A program made the position numbers and the translations under genes. From the NCBI GenBank assembly GCA_964468405.1, contig CAYXTC010000008.1, positions 1-20,917 on the forward strand: a DNA stretch of 20,917 bases. Direction: 5' to 3'. Below, piece after piece: positions 13,883-20,900 of the stretch. Position 1 is the stretch's first letter. Each line of letters opens with the position of its first letter. Origin of the DNA: CAYXTC01 sp964468405 (GTDB taxonomy: Bacteria > Patescibacteriota > Minisyncoccia > Minisyncoccales > GWA2-38-27). Under the pieces are notes generated by a model that saw only the letters and a program-made list of their open reading frames with translations, was not told the DNA's origin and did no database searches.

Positions 13883-14374
13883 TTATACCGGTTGTTTTGT
13901 GAGTTCTCTGTATACCGCTATTGTCCAACAGGGCGCTATGTCGCCGAAAAAAGGAATAAGTTCTCGGAAAAAGACCCATCCTATACGTTTTAAGGCAGTC
14001 TTGTTTATTTTTTTTGCCATTTTCTTCCCTGCCTTTTTTGTTCTCTTGGGCACGGTCACGCTTCCTGAACGAAAGTACATCCAAGCGCCGATAGTAAGGA
14101 GGCCGGCGATATCTAGAAGAAAAGAGAGAGGGATTCCTATACCGACTAAACTTAAAAAGAAAAAAACAAAACCTATAACATCTAAAATTATGGCTATGGG
14201 GAACATAATGGCGCCCTCGGGACTTAAAACGCCCGCCGCCATTCCCGGGCCCTCTGTAGCAGGAGAATTGCTTCTGTCTATTTTCGGTGTTTCTTTCTTT
14301 TTTCTAAAGCGAGGCACTTTTTTTTTCTTGGGGGCCGGTATACCTGAGGAGTTAGTTTTTGGAAGAGTGGCCAT
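13883..14374 (-). CDS. Small membrane protein of the secretion operon, unknown function
   Basis: I do not recognise this 163-residue protein. Its first 50 residues are hydrophilic and lysine/proline-rich. Two hydrophobic segments follow (about 57-77 and 80-100), then a basic stretch (RTKKAGKKMAKKINKTALKR, 111-130) and a third, weaker hydrophobic part (131-153, with FFRELIPFFGDIAPCW) that may be amphipathic or re-entrant. The positively charged ends suggest a cytoplasmic N-terminus. It starts six bases after the VirB4 stop; AGGGGG in the end of virB4 may act as its ribosome site. It ends one base before the first pilin-like gene, so it sits between the ATPase and its presumed exported subunits, a position that would suit an assembly or channel accessory (inference). 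Confidence 0.75.
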   Translation of the reverse strand: MATLPKTNSSGIPAPKKKKVPRFRKKKETPKIDRSNSPATEGPGMAAGVLSPEGAIMFPIAIILDVIGFVFFFLSLVGIGIPLSFLLDIAGLLTIGAWMYFRSGSVTVPKRTKKAGKKMAKKINKTALKRIGWVFFRELIPFFGDIAPCWTIAVYRELTKQPV

Positions 14375-14380
14375 ACTCTA

Positions 14381-16195
14381 TTATTTTCCCCCTAACGCTT
14401 GCTTGGCTCTTTTGATTTTTTCTACTTCTTCCGGCGCAGTAGTAATTATTTGATCTTCTGCGTAAGAAGCGAGCACCTTGATAAGAATATGCTTTCTTCC
14501 GGCGAAGAAGATCCCTTCTCCTACCGGAGACTCCAAAAGAATCATTTTTTCTTCGCTTGTGAGGTTAAATGTTTTCTGTACCACATCAATTGTGGCTGTG
14601 CTCTGTTTCATAAGCATAGTAAGGGAGGAGTTGGTTACAATGGGTTGGCCGTACTCTGATTTCATAAAATCATTAACATCTTGGGTAATAGTAGTAACTC
14701 CCAGCCAGTATTTTCTTGCCCTCTTTACAGTTCCAAAGAGGAAAGAGGCCCCGTCTTCGTTGTTCATTATCCACCAGGCTTCGTCAACAACTAAAATTCT
14801 TTTTTTCATTTTAGAGGCTACTGACTTCCAGATGTACTTAAGGATCATAAACAAGGCAATGGGCTTTAACTCATCTTCCATGTCTCTTACTCCGAAAATT
14901 ACTAGTCTGTTTTCCATGTCTACGTTAGAGGGCTGGTTGAAAAAATTGGCATAGGTTCCACGAGTGAACTTCTGAATTCTTTTGGCCAGAGATTCAGCTC
15001 CCTCCATTGTTAAAAGGATCTCTTCAAGGTCGCTCATCGTAGGGAAGGGTAAGCCGTTTTCTCTCCCCCAGAGAGAAGGATCGCTTTCTGCTGTGATATC
15101 TTTGGCCTGATAGGTGGCAGTAAGAGCCTGGTCAATAATTGCGTCTTCTTCCGGGGTGAGCCCTTTCAGCATTATTCTGATTAATCCTACTAAATTGACA
15201 ATATTTGTCCTTAGGACATCTTCTGTGCTTTCGTCTTCTCTGGGCTGGGGCAGATCAAAAGGATTAACATGGTGTTCGGAAGAAAGGGAGATGTTGAAAT
15301 AGGAGCCGCCTACAGCGTCAGATAAAAACTTGTATTCGTTCTCGGGGTCTACAATAATAGCGTCCACTCCCATCATCATATATCTTAAGACCTCTAGTTT
15401 CACAGCATAACTTTTGCCTGCTCCGGAGACTGCGAAAATGCAGGAATTGGCATTGGGCAGAGTAAAACGGTCGAATAGGACCAGAGAATTATTATGCCGG
15501 TTTATTCCGTAAAGGATGCCTTCATTAGAACTTAAATCAAAAGAATCAAAAGGAAAGGCGCTGGAAAGCGGGGCGGTGTTCATCAGAGTAGTTACCATTA
15601 AAAGATCCAGGTTGTAGGGGGCGGCGCAAGTGAAGGCTTCTTTCTGGCGGTAAAGGGCGGGCTTGATATAGATGAGGCGCGACTCCAGAACACCCCTTAA
15701 TTGAGTCTCAATGTCTTCTAATTCTTTTTCATTGTCTCCGTAAACTGTAATATACAAACTGAAATGAAACATCTTCTCCTGGGCTGTCTGCAGTTTGTCT
15801 CTTAAATCCTCAAGGTTTTGATAAGCAAATTCCAAAGAGGGGTCTCTGACCAATCCCTTGTCTTCTCTTTCTGAAATCTCAGCCTGTACTTCTGTTACCC
15901 TTTTTCTCAGTTTTTTTAATATTCCCTGAGTGGGTACGGGATGGAAATGAAAACTAATGTCTAAGGGAGTTTCTATGTTGATAATAGGAGAAAGCCAGCC
16001 CGTAGTTAAGTAGCGGGGATAAGAAAAGACAAAATAGGTTTTAGCCATTGTCTCCCCTATATTCAAATATTTTGGCTTTATCTCTATGGAAGAGGGAGAA
16101 ATTATGTCAACAATATTCATGGGCTCCCCGGAGAATATTTCTCCTGAGATTTCCTCCTTTTTTTTGAACAGTTTGTCTATTAAAGGAATTTTCAT
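14381..16195 (-). CDS. virB4: VirB4-type secretion ATPase
   Basis: VirB4/TraC/TrbE ATPases power pilus biogenesis and substrate transfer in type IV secretion. The 604-residue protein has an N-terminal VirB4 domain (about 25-200, with a helical hairpin 90-142 and strands to FSLYITVYGD) and a C-terminal RecA-like ATPase domain. Visible: Walker A AVSGAGKSY (255-263, K261/S262), the IIVDPENEYKFL strand (280-291) typical of VirB4, NPFDLP (311-316), Walker B RILVVDEAWWIM (466-477, D471/E472) and the TTITQDVNDF motif (501-510). No key residue is missing. It lacks the extreme N-terminal domain present in Firmicutes-type homologues; that domain is encoded by the separate gene six bases upstream. Neighbours PrgI and the VirB2-like genes fit one machine. 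Cytoplasmic, membrane-associated. Confidence 0.92.
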   Translation of the reverse strand: MKIPLIDKLFKKKEEISGEIFSGEPMNIVDIISPSSIEIKPKYLNIGETMAKTYFVFSYPRYLTTGWLSPIINIETPLDISFHFHPVPTQGILKKLRKRVTEVQAEISEREDKGLVRDPSLEFAYQNLEDLRDKLQTAQEKMFHFSLYITVYGDNEKELEDIETQLRGVLESRLIYIKPALYRQKEAFTCAAPYNLDLLMVTTLMNTAPLSSAFPFDSFDLSSNEGILYGINRHNNSLVLFDRFTLPNANSCIFAVSGAGKSYAVKLEVLRYMMMGVDAIIVDPENEYKFLSDAVGGSYFNISLSSEHHVNPFDLPQPREDESTEDVLRTNIVNLVGLIRIMLKGLTPEEDAIIDQALTATYQAKDITAESDPSLWGRENGLPFPTMSDLEEILLTMEGAESLAKRIQKFTRGTYANFFNQPSNVDMENRLVIFGVRDMEDELKPIALFMILKYIWKSVASKMKKRILVVDEAWWIMNNEDGASFLFGTVKRARKYWLGVTTITQDVNDFMKSEYGQPIVTNSSLTMLMKQSTATIDVVQKTFNLTSEEKMILLESPVGEGIFFAGRKHILIKVLASYAEDQIITTAPEEVEKIKRAKQALGGK

Positions 16196-16201
16196 ATGGT
16201 T

Positions 16202-16822
16202 TTATTGAATTAATTCAGGTGGCAGTTCCGGATAGTATCCTTCTTCTGCCTCTTTGGTATGATGAAGAGCCCAGAATAACTCGGCAATCTCCGCATTATC
16301 TAAGGGAGCTGCCTGAAGTCCGCACCTCTTAAGGCCCAGAATAATGAATTCTGTCCTCTGGAGAAGCTGGCTTTTGGCTCTCTGAAAAACCTCCTTGGTT
16401 AATTGGAAGTTTTTTAATCCCCTGCCTCCTTTTATTTCCAAGGGGGCAAAGGGCACTACAACATAAAAATTCTTCTGCATTACATTTCCTGCTCCGATAA
16501 TTTCATTGATAAAAGACTTATATTCTTCTATTTGTATTCTTAGCAACTCGTTTTTTTCTTTTGCCCGGATTTTATTCAGTTTTTCCAAATATCCCGTTAT
16601 ATTCAATCTTCTAGACTGAACAATTATCTGGCATGAGAAATCAAGAGAATTGAGAAAGTCTTGGAACTGATAGAGTATTGATTCTTGCTCTTCTTCTGAC
16701 TTAAGGGCAAAGTTTAAAGAAGAAACCATGAGAACTTTTCTCAAGCCCTTGTTTTTTAAAATTACAACTCCGTCTTTTATTTTATTAAATTGAAGAAAGT
16801 CTTGGGTTGTATTCTCTGCCAT
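16202..16822 (-). CDS. Detached N-terminal domain of VirB4/TraC-type ATPase
   Basis: A 206-residue soluble protein without Walker motifs. Its KDGVVILKNKGLRKVLMVSS followed by LNFALKSEEEQESILYQFQDFLNSLDF (about 37-63) and the later VMQKNFYVVVPF (113-124) resemble the first domain of Gram-positive-type VirB4 (TrsE/PrgJ-like) proteins, from family knowledge. Together with the 604-residue ATPase downstream, the sum (810) is close to a full-length protein of that type. The two genes are separated by six bases, with proper stop and start codons, so it is a genuine split or separate subunit rather than an evident frameshift. It starts five bases after prgI. It probably acts in the ATPase complex at the membrane. 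Confidence 0.72.
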   Translation of the reverse strand: MAENTTQDFLQFNKIKDGVVILKNKGLRKVLMVSSLNFALKSEEEQESILYQFQDFLNSLDFSCQIIVQSRRLNITGYLEKLNKIRAKEKNELLRIQIEEYKSFINEIIGAGNVMQKNFYVVVPFAPLEIKGGRGLKNFQLTKEVFQRAKSQLLQRTEFIILGLKRCGLQAAPLDNAEIAELFWALHHTKEAEEGYYPELPPELIQ

Positions 16823-16827
16823 AATTT

Positions 16828-17232
16828 TTATGTTTTTATTTTATCCGCCATTTTTTTAAGGCGGCTTTTTTTGGTGATCTTTAATTCTGATCCCTCTTTC
16901 TTTTCAGGTTGCCTCGCTTTTTTGGGCTTTATTTTCAAAACCGGGGGAGCGGTTTTTTTCTTCCAAAAATACATTTTCGGACGGAAGACAAAAACAATAA
17001 AGTTCTTGATTATTAAATAAAGGGGAGTTTTGTTTATTTTCACAAACATTAACGCGGCAGACCCTCCCACAAAGAACAATGTGCCTAAAACGAATACAAA
17101 AAGCGGTAAAAGGAAATAAAAAGCGATACAAAGGGCTGCGGCAGACCCCAAAACAATTAATTGCTTAAAAGTTAAAGGGCCTACTATTTTCGCCTCTCTC
17201 TCAATAAATTGGGGAACTGTGAATTGTTGCAT
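16828..17232 (-). CDS. PrgI family (VirB3-like) secretion protein
   Basis: A 134-residue protein whose N-terminus (QFTVPQFIEREAKIVGPLTFKQL, residues 3-25) is the characteristic opening of the PrgI family, the VirB3-like inner-membrane component of Gram-positive-type type IV secretion systems. Two hydrophobic helices follow (about 26-46 and 47-65), then KINKTPLYLIIKNFIVFVFRPKMYFW (65-90), also typical, and a basic, lysine/proline-rich tail (91-134) that is longer than the family core and likely cytoplasmic. It lies directly before the VirB4 pair, the conserved prgI-virB4 order. The start at 17232 lies three bases after the upstream stop and shows no Shine-Dalgarno. Confidence 0.88.
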   Translation of the reverse strand: MQQFTVPQFIEREAKIVGPLTFKQLIVLGSAAALCIAFYFLLPLFVFVLGTLFFVGGSAALMFVKINKTPLYLIIKNFIVFVFRPKMYFWKKKTAPPVLKIKPKKARQPEKKEGSELKITKKSRLKKMADKIKT

Positions 17233-17235
17233 AAA

Positions 17236-17646
17236 CTATTCTACAGATTCTCTGTATTCGTCCTTTCTTTTTTTCTCTTTCTCTTTCTTCTTGGGTTTAA
17301 TTTCTTTCGGGGTTTCAATCTTCGTGTCCAACAGGCCTTCCAGGGTTTTTTTAACAGGAGCAAAAACGGATTTGGTTATTTCTATTCTTATTCTCCTGGC
17401 TGTTATTTTTTTAAGGCCCATCTCTTCTATTAGATTTTTTTCCATTTCCTCCGGCCCTATTATCCCCAGTAACACATATCCCACCCGTTCTGAAACCTTA
17501 TTAACATCTTCATTTTTATCTATTCCCGTGTTTTTGCAGGCTTTTCGGATACTGACGGCGCTTTCTTTGGAGAAAAGAGCCTCTTTCAAATCTTCGGGTA
17601 GGTTTTCGTAAAGTTGCTGAAGATTTTTTTGGGAATATTTTGCCAT
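17236..17646 (-). CDS. Small helical protein heading the secretion operon, unknown function
   Basis: A 136-residue, probably cytoplasmic, all-helical protein without membrane segments or enzyme motifs. It contains VGYVLLGIIGPEEMEKNLIEEMGL and ITKSVFAPVKKTLEGL blocks; I have an impression of similar proteins next to PrgI/VirB4 genes in other Patescibacteria, but give it no functional name. The last 30 residues are lysine/glutamate-rich. The reading frame extends 24 codons further upstream, into the end of mrcA. I chose the ATG at 17646 because MAKYSQKNLQQLYENLP reads as a natural start and an extended -10 (17660-17665) lies just in front of it. It is the first gene of the minus-strand cluster, three bases before prgI. 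Confidence 0.72.
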   Translation of the reverse strand: MAKYSQKNLQQLYENLPEDLKEALFSKESAVSIRKACKNTGIDKNEDVNKVSERVGYVLLGIIGPEEMEKNLIEEMGLKKITARRIRIEITKSVFAPVKKTLEGLLDTKIETPKEIKPKKKEKEKKRKDEYRESVE

Positions 17647-17659
17647 ATTATCTTGCTCT

Positions 17660-17687
17660 ATTATATCACACAAAATTAGTCTACCAA
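17660..17687 (-). promoter_or_regulatory. Promoter of the type IV secretion operon
   Basis: On the minus strand a perfect extended -10, TGATATAAT (TATAAT at 17660-17665), with TTGGTA (17682-17687, 4/6) 16 bases upstream, inside the end of mrcA. Start near 17653, about seven bases before the ATG at 17646. Read-through from mrcA is also possible. Confidence 0.65.
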
Positions 17688-19595
17688 AGGAAGACTGTAA
17701 TTTAAGAATTGGCGCCAAATGGGGCCTGCGATTACAAGGCCGGGCTGTTTTGCCATAGAAGTATTATCATTGTTTCCTGCCCAGACGCCTACTGCAATAG
17801 AGGGGGTGTACCCTATAATCCAGGCGTCTTTGTAGTCGTTGGTGGTTCCTGTTTTGGCTGCCACCCTGTAATCTTCAAAATTCATTAAGGAATTGGAGCC
17901 GAACATGGGGGCTCTTGCCTGGTTGTCAGAAAGAATATCTGTAATGAGTCGGCAGACTTCCCTAGAGAGCACTCTTTTGGATCCGGGGGTACTTCTTTCT
18001 ATAATCTCGCCTCGGTTACTCTCGATTTTAAGGACAGAAACGGGTTCGTGTTTTTCTCCTTTGTCTGCGAAAACGCTGTATGAGGCGACCATATCCAAAA
18101 GCCTTACTTCCCCGCCTCCGAGCACAATAGAGAGGCCGTAAAAAGAGGGATCTCTGGTTAGGGTAGTAATGCCCATTTCCTTGGCTGTTTTAATAGAATC
18201 CTCTTGTCCTGCTAAATAGGCAAGTACTTTTACTGAGGGGACGTTTAGGGATTGGGCGAGAGCCTGTCTCAGGGTTACCTCTCCCCTGAATCGGCCGTCG
18301 TAGTTTTGAGGGATATAGGGCTTTCCTCCGTAGATACCAAAATTTGTCTCTTCGTCTACCACAGTGGTTTTGTCGTCATACCCCTTTTCAAAAGCGGTAG
18401 CGTAAACAAAAGGCTTAAAAGAAGACCCCGGCTGCCTTCCAGAACTGTAGGTGGCTACGTTGACCTTGGGGTCGAACTTGCAGTTAACCCCTGACTTGCA
18501 TCCTTCGGGGTAGGGATCTGAGAACCAATCAGCAGATCCCACCATTGCCAAAACCTCTCCATTATTAGGATCCATCGCCACTAGTCCTGCGTTGTGAGCC
18601 CTGTAGGTGTAATTAACTTCCACTCCTTTTTCAATTGTTTCCTCTGCTTTTTTCTGGAGATCCCAGTCTAAGGAAGTGTAGACCTTAAGCCCCTCTCTTT
18701 CCAAAAACTCTTTTCCGTATTTTTTCAAAAGGTAATCTTTGACATAAAAAACAAAATGAGGGGCCTTAATAGAAATATCAGGATCTTTGAATTCGATTTC
18801 CTTTTCTTTTGCTACCTCCGCCTCTTTCTTAGTAATAAAGTTTTCTTCTGCCATTCTGTCTAAAACATAATCCTTTCTCCTTAAAAGCTCTGGCACATGA
18901 AGGCCGTAGGGGGAAAGATAGCTGGGAGCCTGGATTAAGGCAGCTAATATGGCTGCTTCCTCCAGAGAAACTTCTTTGGCGGGCTTGGCAAAGTAGTTTT
19001 GGGAAGCGGCTTCTACACCGTAAGTGTTGGGTCCAAAGGGTATTTGGTTTAGATACCATTCCAGAATTTCCTCTTTATTATGCCTTCTTTCCAATTCTAA
19101 AGTTAAAATTACTTCTCTGACTTTTCTCTTTATTGTTTTCTCTCTTGTCAGAAAAGTGGAACGTATCAGTTGCTGGCTTAGGGTAGACCCGCCGTAAAGG
19201 GGTCTTCCGATCCGGACATTAAGCCTTATAGCCCTAAAAATGCCTCCTATGTCTATTCCGTGATGATCGTAGAAATTAGAATCTTCTGCTGCGATAGCCG
19301 CCTTTTTAATATGGTCTGAGATTCTGTCAGAAGAAACTATTTCTCTTTTTTCGTCTCCGTATAATTCGTAAAGCAGGACCTCCCCTGTTCTGTCGTAAAT
19401 TTTAGTAGTCTGGGCAACTATCCTTTCTGTAAACTGCTCGGGTCTGGGAAGGTCTTTGGCATAGTATACAAAAACGAGAAGGCCAAAAACAAAACAGCCC
19501 AGAACAAAAAGCCCGAGCGCCTTTAAAAACCAAAAGAAAACCTTCTTTTTCTTGCTTGTTTTATAAATTTTCCTTTTTAAAACTCTTTTGACCAT
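17676..19595 (-). CDS. mrcA: Class A penicillin-binding protein (PBP1A type)
   Basis: A bifunctional peptidoglycan synthase: glycosyltransferase (GT51) plus transpeptidase, anchored in the cytoplasmic membrane. In 639 residues: a basic cytoplasmic N-terminus, one transmembrane helix (about 19-45), the GT51 domain (60-235) with the catalytic E104 in AAEDSNFYDHHG, GGSTLSQQL (135-143), RKVREVILTLELER (157-170) and ILEWYLNQIPFG (177-188), and the transpeptidase domain (about 330-620) with SSFK (S391, K394), SLN (449-451) and KTGT (581-584). All catalytic motifs are intact. It is shorter than proteobacterial PBP1A (about 850) as it lacks the extra OB-type insertion. It is divergent from tyrS over 29 bp and may be co-transcribed with the secretion genes downstream. 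The symbol could equally be ponA/pbpC-like; the class is certain. Confidence 0.93.
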   Translation of the reverse strand: MVKRVLKRKIYKTSKKKKVFFWFLKALGLFVLGCFVFGLLVFVYYAKDLPRPEQFTERIVAQTTKIYDRTGEVLLYELYGDEKREIVSSDRISDHIKKAAIAAEDSNFYDHHGIDIGGIFRAIRLNVRIGRPLYGGSTLSQQLIRSTFLTREKTIKRKVREVILTLELERRHNKEEILEWYLNQIPFGPNTYGVEAASQNYFAKPAKEVSLEEAAILAALIQAPSYLSPYGLHVPELLRRKDYVLDRMAEENFITKKEAEVAKEKEIEFKDPDISIKAPHFVFYVKDYLLKKYGKEFLEREGLKVYTSLDWDLQKKAEETIEKGVEVNYTYRAHNAGLVAMDPNNGEVLAMVGSADWFSDPYPEGCKSGVNCKFDPKVNVATYSSGRQPGSSFKPFVYATAFEKGYDDKTTVVDEETNFGIYGGKPYIPQNYDGRFRGEVTLRQALAQSLNVPSVKVLAYLAGQEDSIKTAKEMGITTLTRDPSFYGLSIVLGGGEVRLLDMVASYSVFADKGEKHEPVSVLKIESNRGEIIERSTPGSKRVLSREVCRLITDILSDNQARAPMFGSNSLMNFEDYRVAAKTGTTNDYKDAWIIGYTPSIAVGVWAGNNDNTSMAKQPGLVIAGPIWRQFLNYSLPLVD

Positions 19596-19616
19596 AGGGT
19601 TTTTTTATTCTATACT
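19588..19616 (+). promoter_or_regulatory. Promoter of tyrS (leaderless)
   Basis: TTGACC (19588-19593), 17 bases, TATACT (19611-19616), the same two hexamers and spacing as the rpmH promoter. The start would be near 19623, two bases before the tyrS ATG. The -35 overlaps the mrcA start codon on the other strand. Confidence 0.75.
19607..19612 (-). promoter_or_regulatory. Possible -10 of mrcA
   Basis: TAGAAT on the minus strand (5/6) lies 11 bases before the mrcA ATG and shares two bases with the tyrS -10. The -35 candidate 17 bases upstream (TTTATT) is poor, and it would lie inside the tyrS coding region. Confidence 0.3.
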
Positions 19617-19624
19617 AAATCAAT

Positions 19625-20791
19625 ATGAAAATAAACAGGGAGAGAACCGAAGAATTTCTAAAAAGAGGGGTGGCAGATATTGTTAAGAAAGACAGTCTGG
19701 GGGAGAAGCTGAAGTCGGGAAAGAAATTAAGAGTAAAACACGGAGTAGATCCCACCACCACCGATCTTCACATAGGCCATGCTGTGGTCTATTTAAAAAT
19801 GAAGGAACTCCAGGAAATGGGGCATCAGATTATTTTTCTGATAGGCGACTTTACAGGAAGGTTTGGAGATCCCAGCCAAAAACTCACCTCCAGGCAATTA
19901 AGGCCCAAAAAAGAAGTAAGGTCTTTGGCTAAAAACTATCTTAGGCAGGTAGGGAAGATTATAGATTTAAAGAAAACTGAGATAAGATACAACAGCGAAT
20001 GGTACGACAAGATGTCCTCAGAGGATTTGTTAAAGTTGATGAGCAGATTTACAGTTCACAGAATGCTGGAAAGGGATATGTTTCAAAAAAGAATAGAACA
20101 GGGAAAAGAGATCCGCCTTCAAGAGCCCGTTTATCCTGTTTTGCAGGGGTATGATTCTGTGGTTTTAGAAGCAGATATCGCTATCTGCGGCAACGATCAA
20201 TTGTTTAATGAAATAAAAGGGAGAGAGCTGCAGAAAGAATTTAACCAATCCCCTCAGGACGTAGTGGCTACCAGGCTACTGGTCGGCTTGGACGGCAAAG
20301 AGAAGATGAGCCAGAGTTTAGGTAACGACATCGGCATAGAAGAGCCCCCGAAAGAACAGTACGGCAAAGTTATGTCTATCCCAGACAGCCTTATTCAAGA
20401 GTATTTTGAATTGGCAACCAGAACTTCCTTGCAAGACATTAAAAAAGAAACCCCTAGGGAGTTAAAAGCAAAATTGGCCCGCGTTATTGTTGGAACATAC
20501 CATGGAGAAGAAGAAGCCAAAAAAGCGGAACAGGAATTTAACAGAATTTTTAGAGAAAAAAAGGCTCCGGAGGAGATGCCGGAGGTAAAAGTTACTGAGA
20601 AAAAAATCCCTATTCTAGATCTCTTGGTTAAGGCAAAGATGGTTTCTTCTAAATCTGAAGCCAAGAGACTAATTCAACAAAAAGGAGTGAAAATAGACAA
20701 AGAGGTCCAGCAAGAGTGGGATAAAGAAATAGCAGTTAAAAAGGGAATGGTAATCCAGGTTGGCAAAAGAAGGTTTGCCAGAATAAGATAG
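19625..20791 (+). CDS. tyrS: Tyrosyl-tRNA synthetase
   Basis: Charges tRNA-Tyr with tyrosine; class I aminoacyl-tRNA synthetase, cytoplasmic, usually a homodimer. The 388 residues include GVDPTTTDLHIGHAVVYLKM with the HIGH motif (49-52), IGDFTGRFGDPS (73-84), the tyrosine-pocket region YPVLQGYDSVVLEADI (170-185), GNDQ (189-192), the KMSKS loop as KMSQS (227-231), and a C-terminal S4 RNA-binding domain (about 326-388, ILDLLVKAKMVSSKSEAKRLIQQKGV). The pattern is that of the TyrZ-like subfamily rather than E. coli-type TyrS. The start has no Shine-Dalgarno, and the mRNA is probably leaderless. A terminator follows about 25 bases after the stop. Divergent from mrcA. Confidence 0.94.
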   Translation: MKINRERTEEFLKRGVADIVKKDSLGEKLKSGKKLRVKHGVDPTTTDLHIGHAVVYLKMKELQEMGHQIIFLIGDFTGRFGDPSQKLTSRQLRPKKEVRSLAKNYLRQVGKIIDLKKTEIRYNSEWYDKMSSEDLLKLMSRFTVHRMLERDMFQKRIEQGKEIRLQEPVYPVLQGYDSVVLEADIAICGNDQLFNEIKGRELQKEFNQSPQDVVATRLLVGLDGKEKMSQSLGNDIGIEEPPKEQYGKVMSIPDSLIQEYFELATRTSLQDIKKETPRELKAKLARVIVGTYHGEEEAKKAEQEFNRIFREKKAPEEMPEVKVTEKKIPILDLLVKAKMVSSKSEAKRLIQQKGVKIDKEVQQEWDKEIAVKKGMVIQVGKRRFARIR

Positions 20792-20815
20792 GAGTTTAGA
20801 TTTCTAAATTTTTTA

Positions 20816-20852
20816 AGGGGCTTTAGTTTTTTAGCTGATGCCTCTCTTTTTA
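20816..20852 (+). terminator. Intrinsic terminator of tyrS
   Basis: AGGGGC (20816-20821) pairs with GCCTCT (20840-20845), and an inner TTAG (20823-20826) with CTGA (20835-20838), around an 8-base loop; CTTTTTAT follows. A small AT-only hairpin followed by six Ts (20795-20814) stands just before it. Confidence 0.65.
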
Positions 20853-20884
20853 TATCTGAAACTTTTTATTCCGAATATAAGAGA

Positions 20885-20900
20885 AGCCAGTTTTCTGGCT
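20885..20900 (-). terminator. Possible terminator of a convergent gene right of the window
   Basis: AGCCAG (20885-20890) and CTGGCT (20895-20900) form a 6-bp stem with a 4-base loop. On the minus strand it is followed by TCTCTTATATT, a weak T-tract, and preceded by an in-frame-possible TAA (20908-20910). No T-tract exists on plus. The assumed gene lies outside. Confidence 0.35.

Noticed and set aside
13899..14453. 184-codon plus-strand frame opposite the small membrane protein
   Set aside because: Antisense of a lysine/hydrophobic gene, spanning the end of virB4. The minus frame fits the operon spacing.
17647..17718. Upstream extension of the operon's first gene by 24 codons
   Set aside because: It would overlap the mrcA end and the extended -10. 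The peptide there looks unlike the rest, and the ATG at 17646 is a better start.
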